A stretch of 36,057 bases of DNA from positions 1 to 36,057 of the forward strand of contig CALAZI010000154.1 in the NCBI GenBank assembly GCA_937895955.1, in the 5' to 3' direction. A model generated the notes under the pieces. The model saw nothing but the letters and a program-made list of their open reading frames with translations. It searched no databases and was not told the DNA's origin. Position 1 is the first letter of the stretch, and each line of letters begins with the position of its first letter. This stretch comes from an uncultured Alphaproteobacteria bacterium. Its GTDB lineage: Bacteria; Pseudomonadota; Alphaproteobacteria; Caulobacterales; Parvularculaceae. This document shows, in pieces, positions 16,265-24,757 of this stretch. The translations under genes were made by a program, and so were the position numbers.

Positions 16265-16642
16265 CTATTTAGGAAGGGCGTTGAGCCTTAAAAGGCCGCG
16301 CTTCATATCGTCAAGCAGCGAGGCGTAATTGCGCGTCGCGGCCAAAGGGCGGGCGATCAGGACGTAATTAAAGCCGGGCGCGGCCGAGTCTGGGAAAACC
16401 GCGCGCGCAGCGGCGCGCAGGCGGCGTTTGATGCGATTGCGCACCACGGCCCCGCCGATTTTCCGGGTCACGGTAAAACCGACCTGAGTCACACCGTCGG
16501 GATTGGGCCTGATCGCGCGGGTGAGGACAAAAGAAGGCGTCGGGGCTCGTTCGCCGGACTGGGCGGCGAGGAAATCCGACCGCTTTTTGATGATCCCAAG
16601 GCTGAGGACGCGCTTGTCGCGCCTACTCGCCGATTTTTCCAC
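16265..16642 (-). CDS. rnpA: Ribonuclease P protein component
   Basis: The protein subunit of RNase P, which helps the catalytic RNA cut the 5' leader from tRNA precursors. The 125-residue protein carries the family motif RNRIKRRLR at 68-76 and the GFTVTRKIGGAVVRNR context. The start codon is GTG at 16642, 14 bases after the rpmH stop, so the two genes form the conserved rpmH-rnpA pair. The alphaproteobacterial form is slightly extended at its N-terminus. Confidence 0.94.
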   Translation of the reverse strand: MEKSASRRDKRVLSLGIIKKRSDFLAAQSGERAPTPSFVLTRAIRPNPDGVTQVGFTVTRKIGGAVVRNRIKRRLRAAARAVFPDSAAPGFNYVLIARPLAATRNYASLLDDMKRGLLRLNALPK

Positions 16643-16656
16643 AATTCCCGTCGGAA

Positions 16657-16791
16657 TCAGGCCGAAAGCCGCTTGCGCCCCTTGGCGCGGCGGCGGGCGA
16701 GGACCTTGCGGCCGTTCTTAGTCGCCAGGCGCGCACGGAAGCCGTGGCGGCGCTTACGAACGAGCTTGCTCGGTTGATAGGTCCTTTTCAT
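16657..16791 (-). CDS. rpmH: 50S ribosomal protein L34
   Basis: A 44-residue, highly basic ribosomal protein beginning MKRTYQPSKLVRKRRHGF and ending KGRKRLSA, which is unmistakable L34. It is part of the large subunit near the 23S rRNA 5' domain. The gene leads the run rpmH-rnpA-yidC-engB-xerC and has a good promoter upstream at 16846-16874. Confidence 0.97.
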   Translation of the reverse strand: MKRTYQPSKLVRKRRHGFRARLATKNGRKVLARRRAKGRKRLSA

Positions 16792-16845
16792 CGTCAATCT
16801 CGCGGAATCTGGGCGGCGGGCCCGCGGCCAGCCGTGAGGCCCGGG

Positions 16846-16874
16846 CTCTTAGACGAGGGCCTCCCGAGCGTCAA
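16846..16874 (-). promoter_or_regulatory. rpmH promoter
   Basis: On the minus strand TTGACG (16869-16874) and TAAGAG (16846-16851) are separated by exactly 17 bases. They lie about 55 bases before the rpmH start codon. This is the best sigma-70 type promoter in the window and probably drives the whole rpmH-rnpA-yidC run. Confidence 0.7.
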
Positions 16875-17137
16875 GCTTTGCGGCGGCCGATCGGCGAGCC
16901 AAATCAGCCTGCCCGACAGCCCTCCGCCATTCGGACCTTTCCGGCGGATTTCCCGATTTTGTGAGCGCCCGGCGCCGAATCGTCAAATGCCGCCGGGACG
17001 CGCCTCTGTTACCCCGCTTGCTCAAAATATCAGATTCAGGGCGAAGTCCTTGGCCAAGCGAAATGACAAATCAGGATTTAGCCTGAGCCGCGCCATGGTC
17101 CCCTGAAAGACCGACTGGAAGGATCGTCTCAAGCCTC
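16875..17137. other. Divergent intergenic region rpmH / TVP38
   Basis: This is 263 bases with no convincing gene; an open frame on the plus strand that starts inside rpmH looks like chance. It should contain the promoter for the TVP38 operon. I see no well-spaced -35/-10 pair there, only AT-rich patches near 17028-17080. Confidence 0.4.
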
Positions 17138-17881
17138 ATGACCGAAAATGGAAGGCCGAAAGGCGCCCTGATGCGTTTCCTTCCCCTCGCCGCTCTCGGC
17201 GTCGCGGCGGCGTTCGTATTCGCGACCGGCGCCTATCGGTATCTTACGCTCGACGCGCTGAAGGAACACCGCGCAGCGCTTGAAGCTTTCGTTGAGGGAA
17301 ATCTCGTCTTCGCGCTCATCCTATACGCCGTCGCCTATGTCTCCGTCACCGCGCTCTCGCTTCCTGGCGCGACCATCATGTCGCTGCTCGGCGGGTTTCT
17401 GTTCGGCCCCGTCGTCGGCACGGCGGCGGTCGTCGTCGCGGCGACGATCGGCGCGGCGATAATTTTCTCGGCGGCTAAGACCGCGGTCGGCAATGCGCTG
17501 CGCAGCCGCGCCGGACCCTTCGCGCGCAAGATGGAGGAAGGATTTCGTCGGAACGCCTTCTCTTATCTGCTGCTGCTGCGCCTCATTCCTCTTTTTCCGT
17601 TCTTTATCGTCAATATCGCGCCGGCGCTTTTCAATGTCCGCCTGCGGACTTTCGTCGCCGCGACATTTATCGGGATCATTCCCGGCGCCTTCGCTTTCGT
17701 CAGCGCTGGCGCAGGGCTCGGCGCCGTTCTCGACGCCGGCGATGAAGTGAAGCTCACAGGACTCCTGACGCAGCCCGCCGTCCTGACGCCGATCATCGCG
17801 CTGTCGCTCCTTGCGCTCCTGCCGATCGCGGCGCGAAAGCTCGGCCTTCTCAAATCGGCGCAAAGCGAGTCACTTTCATAA
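17138..17881 (+). CDS. TVP38/TMEM64 (VTT domain) membrane protein
   Basis: An inner-membrane protein of the TVP38/TMEM64 (SNARE-associated, DedA-related) family; these are thought to move or scramble lipids, but this subgroup is unsettled. The 247-residue protein has the conserved central part SLPGATIMSLLGGFLFGPVVGT (about 73-94), then FLLLLRLIPLFPFFIVNIAP-like sequence (about 143-165) and a C-terminal hydrophobic pair. ATG 17138 is taken; ATG 17171 has a better-placed AAAGG and would remove 11 residues. Its stop overlaps the start of the next flavoprotein (TAATG), a strong sign that they work together. Confidence 0.9.
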   Translation: MTENGRPKGALMRFLPLAALGVAAAFVFATGAYRYLTLDALKEHRAALEAFVEGNLVFALILYAVAYVSVTALSLPGATIMSLLGGFLFGPVVGTAAVVVAATIGAAIIFSAAKTAVGNALRSRAGPFARKMEEGFRRNAFSYLLLLRLIPLFPFFIVNIAPALFNVRLRTFVAATFIGIIPGAFAFVSAGAGLGAVLDAGDEVKLTGLLTQPAVLTPIIALSLLALLPIAARKLGLLKSAQSESLS

Positions 17882-19293
17882 TGCAACGTATCTATGCCGA
17901 CATCTGCATCATCGGCGCGGGATCAGGCGGGCTTTCCCTCGCCGCCGGCGCCGCGCAGCTCGGCAAGAGCGTCGTCCTCATCGAAAAAGGCGAGATGGGC
18001 GGCGACTGCCTCAATTACGGCTGCGTGCCCTCCAAGGCGTTGATCGCGGCCGCCGCGCAGGCCCAGGCAATGCGCGACGCCGGACCGTTCGGCGTCGCCG
18101 GCGTCGAGCCGGCGGTCGATTTCGCCGCCGTCATGGATCACGTCCGGTCGGTTATCGCGTCGATCGCACCGCATGACAGCCAGGAGCGGTTCGAAGGCCT
18201 CGGCGTAAAGGTCATCCGCGAGCGCGGCGAATTCATCGGCGCGCGGCTCGTCAGAGCCGGCGGTTATGAAATCGCCGCGAAGCGTTTCGTCATCGCGACC
18301 GGATCATCGCCCTTTATTCCTCCGATACCCGGCCTTGAGACCGTTTCCTTTCTCACTAACGAAACAGTTTTCGAGAACAGGACCCGTCCTGAGCATCTCA
18401 TCGTCATTGGCGGCGGGCCGATCGGCGTCGAACTGGCGCAAGCGCATCGCCGCCTCGGCTCGAAAGTCTCAATCGTCGAGGCGGACGCGATCCTCAATCG
18501 CGAAGATGACGAGGCCGTCGATGTCGTACGCGCTGCGCTGCTAGGCGAAGGCGTCGCACTCTACGAACACTCGAAAGCGGCGCGCGTTGAACCGGCCGCA
18601 GCGGGGTTACGCCTTCGCCTCGACAATGGCGATGCCCTTGAGGGAACGCATCTTCTCATCGCCGTCGGGCGCCGGGCTAACCTTAACGGGCTCGGCCTTG
18701 AACAAGCGGACGTTGAAACCGAGCGCGGAAAACTGAAGCTTGATGCGCGCCTTCGAACGACGAACAAGCGCATCTATGCGATGGGCGATGCGGCGGGCGG
18801 CCTGCAGTTCACCCATGTCGCGGGCGATCACGCCTCGACGCTCGTCCAGAGCCTTCTTTTCAAGATGCCCGCAAAACGCCGCGACGATCTGGCCCCGCGC
18901 GTCACTTATTGCGATCCCGAAATCGCCGCTGTCGGCCTTACCGAAAAGGAAGCGCGCGAGACAGCCAGTGGGATCAGCATCGCGCGCTGGGCGCTTGAAG
19001 AAAACGACCGCGCGCGCACCGAACGCGACACGCGCGGCTTCGTCAAGGCCGTCATCGCGAGAAACGGCCGAATTCTCGGGGCGACCATCGTCGGCAAGGG
19101 CGCGGGCGATGCAATCGGCCTGTGGTCGTTCGCGATCGCCAACAGGCTCAAGATTCGGGCGATGACGGCCTATATCGCCCCTTATCCGACGCGCGGCGAA
19201 ATATCCAAACGCGCGGGCGGCGCCTATTTCACGCCTGCGCTGTTCTCGCCCCGCACGCGCAAGCTTGTTAATCTGCTGGCGACCTTCGATTAG
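17881..19293 (+). CDS. FAD-dependent pyridine nucleotide-disulfide oxidoreductase (mercuric reductase-like)
   Basis: A flavoprotein disulfide reductase of the dihydrolipoamide dehydrogenase/mercuric reductase group. The 470-residue protein has the FAD motif GAGSGG at 12-17, the redox pair C43 and C48 in GGDCLNYGCVPSK, the NAD(P) motif GGGPIGVE, and the MGDAAG second FAD motif. At the C-terminus the usual catalytic HPTxxE is YPTRGE at 435-440. Glu440 is kept but the His base is replaced by Tyr, and no N-terminal MerA metal-binding domain exists. So mercury or lipoamide activity is not assured; the substrate is unknown. It overlaps the TVP38 stop by one base, and such proteins are also found fused to TVP38. 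Confidence 0.9.
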   Translation: MQRIYADICIIGAGSGGLSLAAGAAQLGKSVVLIEKGEMGGDCLNYGCVPSKALIAAAAQAQAMRDAGPFGVAGVEPAVDFAAVMDHVRSVIASIAPHDSQERFEGLGVKVIRERGEFIGARLVRAGGYEIAAKRFVIATGSSPFIPPIPGLETVSFLTNETVFENRTRPEHLIVIGGGPIGVELAQAHRRLGSKVSIVEADAILNREDDEAVDVVRAALLGEGVALYEHSKAARVEPAAAGLRLRLDNGDALEGTHLLIAVGRRANLNGLGLEQADVETERGKLKLDARLRTTNKRIYAMGDAAGGLQFTHVAGDHASTLVQSLLFKMPAKRRDDLAPRVTYCDPEIAAVGLTEKEARETASGISIARWALEENDRARTERDTRGFVKAVIARNGRILGATIVGKGAGDAIGLWSFAIANRLKIRAMTAYIAPYPTRGEISKRAGGAYFTPALFSPRTRKLVNLLATFD

Positions 19294-19310
19294 GAGCGAC
19301 TGCCGACGCC

Positions 19311-20735
19311 ATGCTCCCGCGCGCGCCGATTCTGCGAAAATTTCGTCGATCGCTCTCATCCAAGCTTTTGGCGCTGACGATTCTTTTCGTTCTTCTTGCC
19401 GAAATCGTCGTGCTGGTTCCGTCAGTGTCAAAGCAGCGTCTTGACTGGATGAATGCGCGGCTTGAAGCCGCGTATCTCGTCGGCCTTGCGCTGGATGCGC
19501 CGGGCGGAGAGATGATCAGCCCGGACACCGCCGAACAGCTTTTCGGCACCGCCAACATTCTCGGCGTGACGCTTGACCGCGAAGGCGCGCGCATGATGGT
19601 GATGACGCCGAAGCTGACGCCGGAACAGGCGCAGATCATTCGGTACGTCAATCTTAAATTCGCAATGCCCGGCCGCAACATCATCGACGCCTGGGCGACA
19701 ATGTTTTCGAATGGCGACCATTCCATTCGCGTAGTCGGCAAGACGCTGTATGCGGAATTCGGCGAAGTCGACATGTTCGTCTCCCAAGCCGCGCTGCGCC
19801 GCGACCTGCGAACCTATGCGCGCAATGTGTTATTTCTTTCGCTGATAATTTCGACATTGACCGCCGGATTGGTGTTTTGGTCCCTTAACCAGATGATCGT
19901 CAGGCCGGTCGCGCGTCTGACGAATAATATGGCGGCTTTTGAAGAAAACCCGGAAGATGCGAGAGCTGTCCTGAAGCCGAGCCTGCGGCTTGACGAGATA
20001 GGCGCCGCTGAAAGAAGCCTTTCTTCTTTGGAGCAAAGATTGCAGAGCCTCCTGATAGAACGTCAGCGTCTAGCCGCGCTCGGCGCAGGCATTTCAAAGA
20101 TCAGTCACGATCTCAGAAATATCTTGGCTTCGGCCCAATTGATGTCCGATCGGCTCGCGAAAAGCGAAGATCCCCGCGTCAGGAAGCTGAGCCCTCGGCT
20201 TATTTCAGCGCTTGACCGCGCAATCGCCTTATCGCGCGACACGCTGAATTATGCGCGGATGGAGCCGAATGCGCTAAAGATCGAAAAAGTCGAACTAAGA
20301 AAACTCATCGAGGATGTTTTTGAGGATGCGGCGTCGCTCAACGTAACGATGCGCAACAATGTCGATGACATGCTCATCGTCGACGCCGATCAAACACAGC
20401 TCTACCGGGCGATATTCAATCTCGTAAGAAACGCCGTCGACGCGCTGACGCCGGTCGACGGCGCTGCGCCAAATGACGGCTGCATTGATGTTGACGCGCG
20501 TGCAACGACCTGCGGTTGGGTTGTTTCAATCGCCGACAACGGACCCGGCATGCCCGAAACGGCCAAGGCGCATCTTTTCGAACCCTTCAAGGGGTCGAAC
20601 AAGCCGGGCGGTTCGGGACTGGGCGTCGCCATCGCGCACGAAATCGCCCGCGCGCATGGCGGCGAATTATCGCTTGTCAAAAGCGATCATAGCGGCGTCA
20701 GTTTTGAGCTGACGCTGCCCTTGCGGCCTCAATAA
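19311..20735 (+). CDS. Membrane sensor histidine kinase
   Basis: A two-component sensor. The 474 residues run: membrane segment about 19-38, a periplasmic sensor loop of about 130 residues with no recognised fold, membrane segment about 172-192, HAMP-like linker to 245, then the phospho-acceptor H266 in KISHDLRN. The ATP-binding domain follows with N box N370/N374, G1 DNGPGMP (409-415) and G2 GGSGLG (433-438). All catalytic motifs look intact. It starts 17 bases after the flavoprotein, so is likely in the TVP38 operon. No response regulator is adjacent. Its end overlaps the convergent ggt end by seven bases. Confidence 0.92.
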   Translation: MLPRAPILRKFRRSLSSKLLALTILFVLLAEIVVLVPSVSKQRLDWMNARLEAAYLVGLALDAPGGEMISPDTAEQLFGTANILGVTLDREGARMMVMTPKLTPEQAQIIRYVNLKFAMPGRNIIDAWATMFSNGDHSIRVVGKTLYAEFGEVDMFVSQAALRRDLRTYARNVLFLSLIISTLTAGLVFWSLNQMIVRPVARLTNNMAAFEENPEDARAVLKPSLRLDEIGAAERSLSSLEQRLQSLLIERQRLAALGAGISKISHDLRNILASAQLMSDRLAKSEDPRVRKLSPRLISALDRAIALSRDTLNYARMEPNALKIEKVELRKLIEDVFEDAASLNVTMRNNVDDMLIVDADQTQLYRAIFNLVRNAVDALTPVDGAAPNDGCIDVDARATTCGWVVSIADNGPGMPETAKAHLFEPFKGSNKPGGSGLGVAIAHEIARAHGGELSLVKSDHSGVSFELTLPLRPQ

Positions 20736-22498
20736 GCTCCGGCGCCGCTGCTCGGCTCGCGCGGGTCCGGCGCGCCCATAAGAACGCCGCCGCGCAACAT
20801 GATCGTATTGGTCCGGCCCAGCGGGCGCAGTTGTACGCTCCCATCCGGCGCGCGGGCGATGTTGAATCCCCGCTCTTCCATGATGCGGATCGTATCAACG
20901 GAAACGCCGGGCTCTACAAAGATTTTGTCAGGCTGCCATTGATGATGAATCTTCGGCATGGCGTTCGCTTGCATCGGGTTCATGCCGAATTCAATCATAT
21001 TGAGAACATTCTGAAGGACGACATTGATAATCGTCGACCCGCCGGGCGTTCCTGTGACGAACACCGCCTTGCCGTTCTGGGCGACGATCGTCGGCGTCAT
21101 GGACGATAAGGGGCGCTTTCCCGGTTGGATTTCGTTCGCCTGCGCGCCGAGAAGGCCGAACCCGTTCGGCGCGCCCGGCTTCGCCGAGAAATCATCCATT
21201 TCATTATTCAGGAGAAATCCCGCACCGTCGACGGAATAAGAGCTGCCGAACGTGAAGTTCAATGTCGTTGTGACCGCGACGGCGTTGCCGTCCTTGTCCA
21301 TGACGGAATAATGCGTCGTCTGCGGGCTTTCATCGACCGGACCAAGCCCGGGACGGACATCTTCCGATTTCGTCGCGCGTTTCGGATTGATCCTCTTGCG
21401 GAGCTTTTCCGCATAGGCGGGATCGATCAGCTTCTCAACCGGCACATCGAAAAAGTCCGGGTCGCCGAGATATTCGGAACGATCGGCATAGGCGCGGCGC
21501 ATCGTTTCAGTGAGCGCGCCGAGATAATCGGCGCTGTTATGCCCCATCGCCCGCAGGTCGTAACCTGAGAGCACGTTGAGCATCTCGATAAGATGCACGC
21601 CGCCGGACGAAGGCGGCGGCATCGAGATGATCTCAAAACCCCGAAAGGACCCTGTTACCGCAGCGCGTTCGACAACTTTATAATTCTTGAGATCTTCATG
21701 CGTGATAAGACCGCCATTCGCCTGCATTTCAGCGACGATGAGATCAGCGACCGGCCCTTCGTAAAAGCCGGCGGCGCCTTTCGCCGCAATCGCCTTCAGG
21801 GTTTTCGCAAGGTCTTTCTGCACGAACATCTCGCCACGCTCGTAAGGCGCGCCGTCGTCGAGGAAGTAGCGTGAGGTCGAGGGATCGCGCGCAAAGCGTT
21901 CCGCATAGTCCGACATCGCATCGGACAGCGCGGCGGTGGCGGGAAAGCCTTTCTCCGCGAGACGGATGGCCGGCGCCATGACGTCTTTCAACGGCATGGT
22001 CCCGTATTTTTCGAGCGCTGTCGTCAACCCCATGACTGATCCCGGCACGCCCGCCGACAGATGGCTGAAGCGAGCGCGCATATTGTCGACTTCGCCCGCC
22101 TGGTCGAGAAACATGTCGCGCGCTGCGCCCGCAGGCGCCATTTCGCGATAGTCGATTGCGAGCGGCTCATCGCGGTCGGCGAATTTGATCACCATGAAGC
22201 CGCCGCCGCCGATATTGCCCGCTTGCGGATGCGTCACAGCGAGCGCGAAACCAGTCGCCACCGCCGCATCGACGACATTGCCGCCATTCTTTAAGATTTC
22301 AGCCCCGACTTCCGCAGCGATTTTATCCTGCGCGACGACCATGCCGCGCTCGGCTTCAATCGGATGAAAAAGAGAAGGATAGCTGACAAGCGCGTTGGCG
22401 CCGGGCTCATCATCGTCGGGCTGCGCGAAAGCGGCGCTCGACGATAACGCGAACAATAACGCCAGCGACGCGCGGCGCAAACTTCCCAACTTGACCAT
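20729..22498 (-). CDS. ggt: Gamma-glutamyltransferase
   Basis: A periplasmic or secreted Ntn-hydrolase that cleaves or transfers the gamma-glutamyl group of glutathione. The proenzyme cuts itself to make two subunits at the catalytic Thr, here T394 in SPQTTHYSVMDKDGNAV (391-407). Other family parts are PQAGNIGGGGFMV at 91-103 and the C-terminal GTPGGSTIINVV oxyanion region. At 589 residues, with a signal peptide (LALLFALSSSAAFA, cleaved near 25), it has usual length. ATG 22498 is chosen for that signal and a GGAGAGG site; the frame runs open 57 codons further upstream. It is divergent from the P1 peptidase with a 99-base gap. Confidence 0.96.
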   Translation of the reverse strand: MVKLGSLRRASLALLFALSSSAAFAQPDDDEPGANALVSYPSLFHPIEAERGMVVAQDKIAAEVGAEILKNGGNVVDAAVATGFALAVTHPQAGNIGGGGFMVIKFADRDEPLAIDYREMAPAGAARDMFLDQAGEVDNMRARFSHLSAGVPGSVMGLTTALEKYGTMPLKDVMAPAIRLAEKGFPATAALSDAMSDYAERFARDPSTSRYFLDDGAPYERGEMFVQKDLAKTLKAIAAKGAAGFYEGPVADLIVAEMQANGGLITHEDLKNYKVVERAAVTGSFRGFEIISMPPPSSGGVHLIEMLNVLSGYDLRAMGHNSADYLGALTETMRRAYADRSEYLGDPDFFDVPVEKLIDPAYAEKLRKRINPKRATKSEDVRPGLGPVDESPQTTHYSVMDKDGNAVAVTTTLNFTFGSSYSVDGAGFLLNNEMDDFSAKPGAPNGFGLLGAQANEIQPGKRPLSSMTPTIVAQNGKAVFVTGTPGGSTIINVVLQNVLNMIEFGMNPMQANAMPKIHHQWQPDKIFVEPGVSVDTIRIMEERGFNIARAPDGSVQLRPLGRTNTIMLRGGVLMGAPDPREPSSGAGAY

Positions 22499-22597
22499 AA
22501 CCCTCTCCAGACGGTTTCGCCGCGATTCTTCCGACCCTTTGCGGCGCATGAAGGTTCGGTCTAGCTTCATCGCCCGCAAATATGAAGATCGGCGAAC

Positions 22598-23584
22598 ATG
22601 GCGAATTTCGGCCCCGGCCCTCGAAACGACATCACTGACGTTCCAGGCATAAAGGTCGGCCAGGCGCATGACGCCATTGCGCGAACAGGCGTTACGGTCG
22701 TTATTCCGGATGCGCCCGCCGTCATCGCCGGCGACATTCGCGGCGGCGGGCCCGGCACGCGCGAAACCGATCTTCTCGATCCCTCAACGCTCGTTGAACG
22801 CGCCGACGCCGTTGTGCTCGCCGGCGGCTCGTCATACGGCCTCGGCGCAGCTGACGGCGTCGCCGCCCATCTTGGCGCGGAGGGCAAAGGATTCAGGCTC
22901 ATCGATATTCCAGGCGTCCCACCCTCGCCGATCGTTCCCGCCGCCATCCTCTATGATCTCGCCAATGGCGGCGACAAAGGCTGGGGAGAAACACCGCCCT
23001 ATCCGGCCTTGGGTCGGAAGGCCGCCGCGGCGGTCGGCGCCCCCCTAAAGCAGGGACGCGCAGGCGCGGGGTTCGGCGCACGCGCCGGCGCCGAGCCGGG
23101 CGGCGTAGGATCGGTCTCCTACGATGCCGGCGGCGGGCTCATTATCGGCGCCTTGATGGCGGTCAACAGTTTCGGCTCCGTTCGCGCGCCGGGGTCGAAA
23201 GCCTTCTGGGCGGCGCCCTTCGAAATGAATGGCGAGTTCGGCGCTTTCGGCGCGCCGCCGGCCGGCATCGCGGCCGATCTTCCCGCCGACACCAAACTCG
23301 CCGCACCGCGCGCGAATACGACGATCGGCGTCGTCGCGGTCAGCGCCGCCCTCACCCAGGCCGAGGCGCGCCGCGTCGCCATCATGGCGCAGGACGGGAT
23401 TGCGCGAGCGATTCGGCCCGTGCACGGCCCCACGGACGGCGACGTCATTTTCGTGCTCGCCGCCGGAGAAGTAGAACCGCAAGGGCCGCTCGACCTGACG
23501 CGGATCGGCTCAATCGCCGCAGACTGCGTGGCGCGCGCCGTCGCGCGCGCCGTCTATGAGGCGGGCCGCGTCCGCCCCTCATAG
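22598..23584 (+). CDS. P1 family peptidase (DmpA/NylC-like N-terminal nucleophile hydrolase)
   Basis: An autoproteolytic aminopeptidase/amidase of family S58 (DmpA, NylC group), acting on N-terminal residues or on beta- or oligoamide bonds. The 328-residue protein carries the expected self-cleavage site between N240 and T241 (RANTTIGVVAV), making T241 the new N-terminal nucleophile. It also has the oxyanion segment GGSSYGLGAADG at 77-88 and the NDITDVPGIKVGQ opening typical of the family. No signal peptide is visible, so it is probably cytoplasmic. The natural substrate is unknown. Confidence 0.92.
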   Translation: MANFGPGPRNDITDVPGIKVGQAHDAIARTGVTVVIPDAPAVIAGDIRGGGPGTRETDLLDPSTLVERADAVVLAGGSSYGLGAADGVAAHLGAEGKGFRLIDIPGVPPSPIVPAAILYDLANGGDKGWGETPPYPALGRKAAAAVGAPLKQGRAGAGFGARAGAEPGGVGSVSYDAGGGLIIGALMAVNSFGSVRAPGSKAFWAAPFEMNGEFGAFGAPPAGIAADLPADTKLAAPRANTTIGVVAVSAALTQAEARRVAIMAQDGIARAIRPVHGPTDGDVIFVLAAGEVEPQGPLDLTRIGSIAADCVARAVARAVYEAGRVRPS

Positions 23585-23647
23585 GCTGCGCTTGCATTCG
23601 CCGGGACGATGCGCTTAAAGGCGCCTTCGCGTCGTCGCCGCGCATGC

Positions 23648-23724
23648 GCGCCCGTAGCTCAGCTGGATAGAGCACCAGACTACGAATCTGGGGGTCAGAG
23701 GTTCGAATCCTTTCGGGCGCGCCA
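23648..23724 (+). tRNA. tRNA-Arg (anticodon ACG)
   Basis: The cloverleaf is complete: acceptor stem GCGCCCG/CGGGCGC, D arm with AGCTCAGCTGGATAGAGC, anticodon stem CCAGA/TCTGG around loop CTACGAA with anticodon ACG, and T loop TTCGAAT. The 3' CCA is encoded at 23722-23724. ACG is normally read after A34 is changed to inosine and decodes CGU, CGC and CGA. Confidence 0.97.
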
Positions 23725-23869
23725 TTCTTTTACCCTTCGACCTCGATGCATAGGTGACAACGCACTTAAGACGTAGGTGAAGCCCCGCGCCAAACGGGTT
23801 ACTGGTGGGCGCTTTTCAAAAGCAGTAAAATGCCGCCGATTGGCAGCTTGCTAACCCCGGGGCCTACAA
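23725..23869. other. Intergenic region between tRNA-Arg and the LysR gene
   Basis: This is 145 bases. TTCTTTTACC directly after the tRNA may be a processing or weak termination signal. There is no duplicated tRNA end, integrase or repeat to suggest an attachment site. The LysR promoter must lie here but is not clear. Confidence 0.4.
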
Positions 23870-24757
23870 GTGGAAATGCAGCAAATCAGGTACTTCCTGG
23901 CGCTGTCGGAATCGCTCAATTTCACGCGGGCGGCGGAGGAGTGCAACGTATCGCAGCCTGCGCTGACCCGGGCGATCCAGGCGCTGGAAGCGGAACTGGG
24001 CGGCCCCTTGTTGCGTCGGGAAGGGCGCTTTTCACACCTAACCGAACTTGGCAAGCGTATGCTGCCGCTCATGCAACGTTGTTATGAAAGCGCCCTTATC
24101 GCGCGGGATGTCGCCCGCGCGGTGACGACGAATGAGGTCGCGCCCCTCGCCCTCGGGGTTTCGCACAGCGTCAACATCGAGATGTTCATGGCGCCGATCG
24201 CCGAACTGTTTCGCGGATTCCCCGGCATTCAGCTGCGCATCAGTCACGGATCAGGCGAAGACGTGCTGAACCGGCTAAAAGAGGGAGAGGCGGAGCTTGC
24301 GCTCGCCGGGCCATTGCCGGACAGTTGGGAAAGGCTCGATCACTGGCCGCTCTACTCGGAATCCTTCGAACTTGCCATGCCGGCCGAGCACGCGCTCGCT
24401 AAAGACAATGTAATCGATTTCAAAAAGTTGGCGGGACAGCCAATATTCGCGCAAGCCGGCTGCGAATGCCGAAAAACCATTGTCGAATGGTTCGACGAGC
24501 ACGGCGTCGCTTTCGTCGCATCGCACGAAGTTGATACGCATCACGACATGAATGCGCTGTTGAGCGCGAGCGGCGGCATTGCGCTGGTGCCCCAAAGCGC
24601 GCCGAATTTGGCTACGTTGCGCCGCGCCAAACTCTCCGATTTCTCATATGAGAGAACGGTGTCGGTTTACGCCGTATCCGGTCGCCAGCGCTCGCCGTCG
24701 GTTTCGACATTTCTCAATTTGCTGCGATCCGCGGACTTCTCAGCCGCTTCAGCCTAA
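23870..24757 (+). CDS. LysR-family transcriptional regulator
   Basis: A DNA-binding regulator with an N-terminal winged helix-turn-helix (IRYFLALSESLNFTRAAEECNVSQPALTRAIQALE, about 6-40) and a periplasmic-binding-like effector domain from about 90. At 295 residues it is of normal length. The start is GTG 23870, preceded by GGGG; ATG 23876 is possible. Two cysteines lie close together in the effector domain at C198 and C200 (GCECRK). OxyR senses peroxide through C199, so a redox role is conceivable, but the surrounding sequence is not OxyR-like. It faces the peroxiredoxin-like gene and overlaps its end by nine bases. Confidence 0.92.
   Translation: MEMQQIRYFLALSESLNFTRAAEECNVSQPALTRAIQALEAELGGPLLRREGRFSHLTELGKRMLPLMQRCYESALIARDVARAVTTNEVAPLALGVSHSVNIEMFMAPIAELFRGFPGIQLRISHGSGEDVLNRLKEGEAELALAGPLPDSWERLDHWPLYSESFELAMPAEHALAKDNVIDFKKLAGQPIFAQAGCECRKTIVEWFDEHGVAFVASHEVDTHHDMNALLSASGGIALVPQSAPNLATLRRAKLSDFSYERTVSVYAVSGRQRSPSVSTFLNLLRSADFSAASA

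Noticed and set aside
14212..16272. A 686-codon open frame opposite yidC
   Set aside because: It is the antisense of yidC, engB and part of rnpA, whose families are certain. Its product is Arg/Asp/His-rich, the usual result of reading GC-rich genes backwards.
16631..16642. DnaA box and origin near rpmH
   Set aside because: A TTTTTCCACA stretch at the rnpA start resembles a DnaA box, but it is single, lies inside coding sequence, and no dnaA gene is present.
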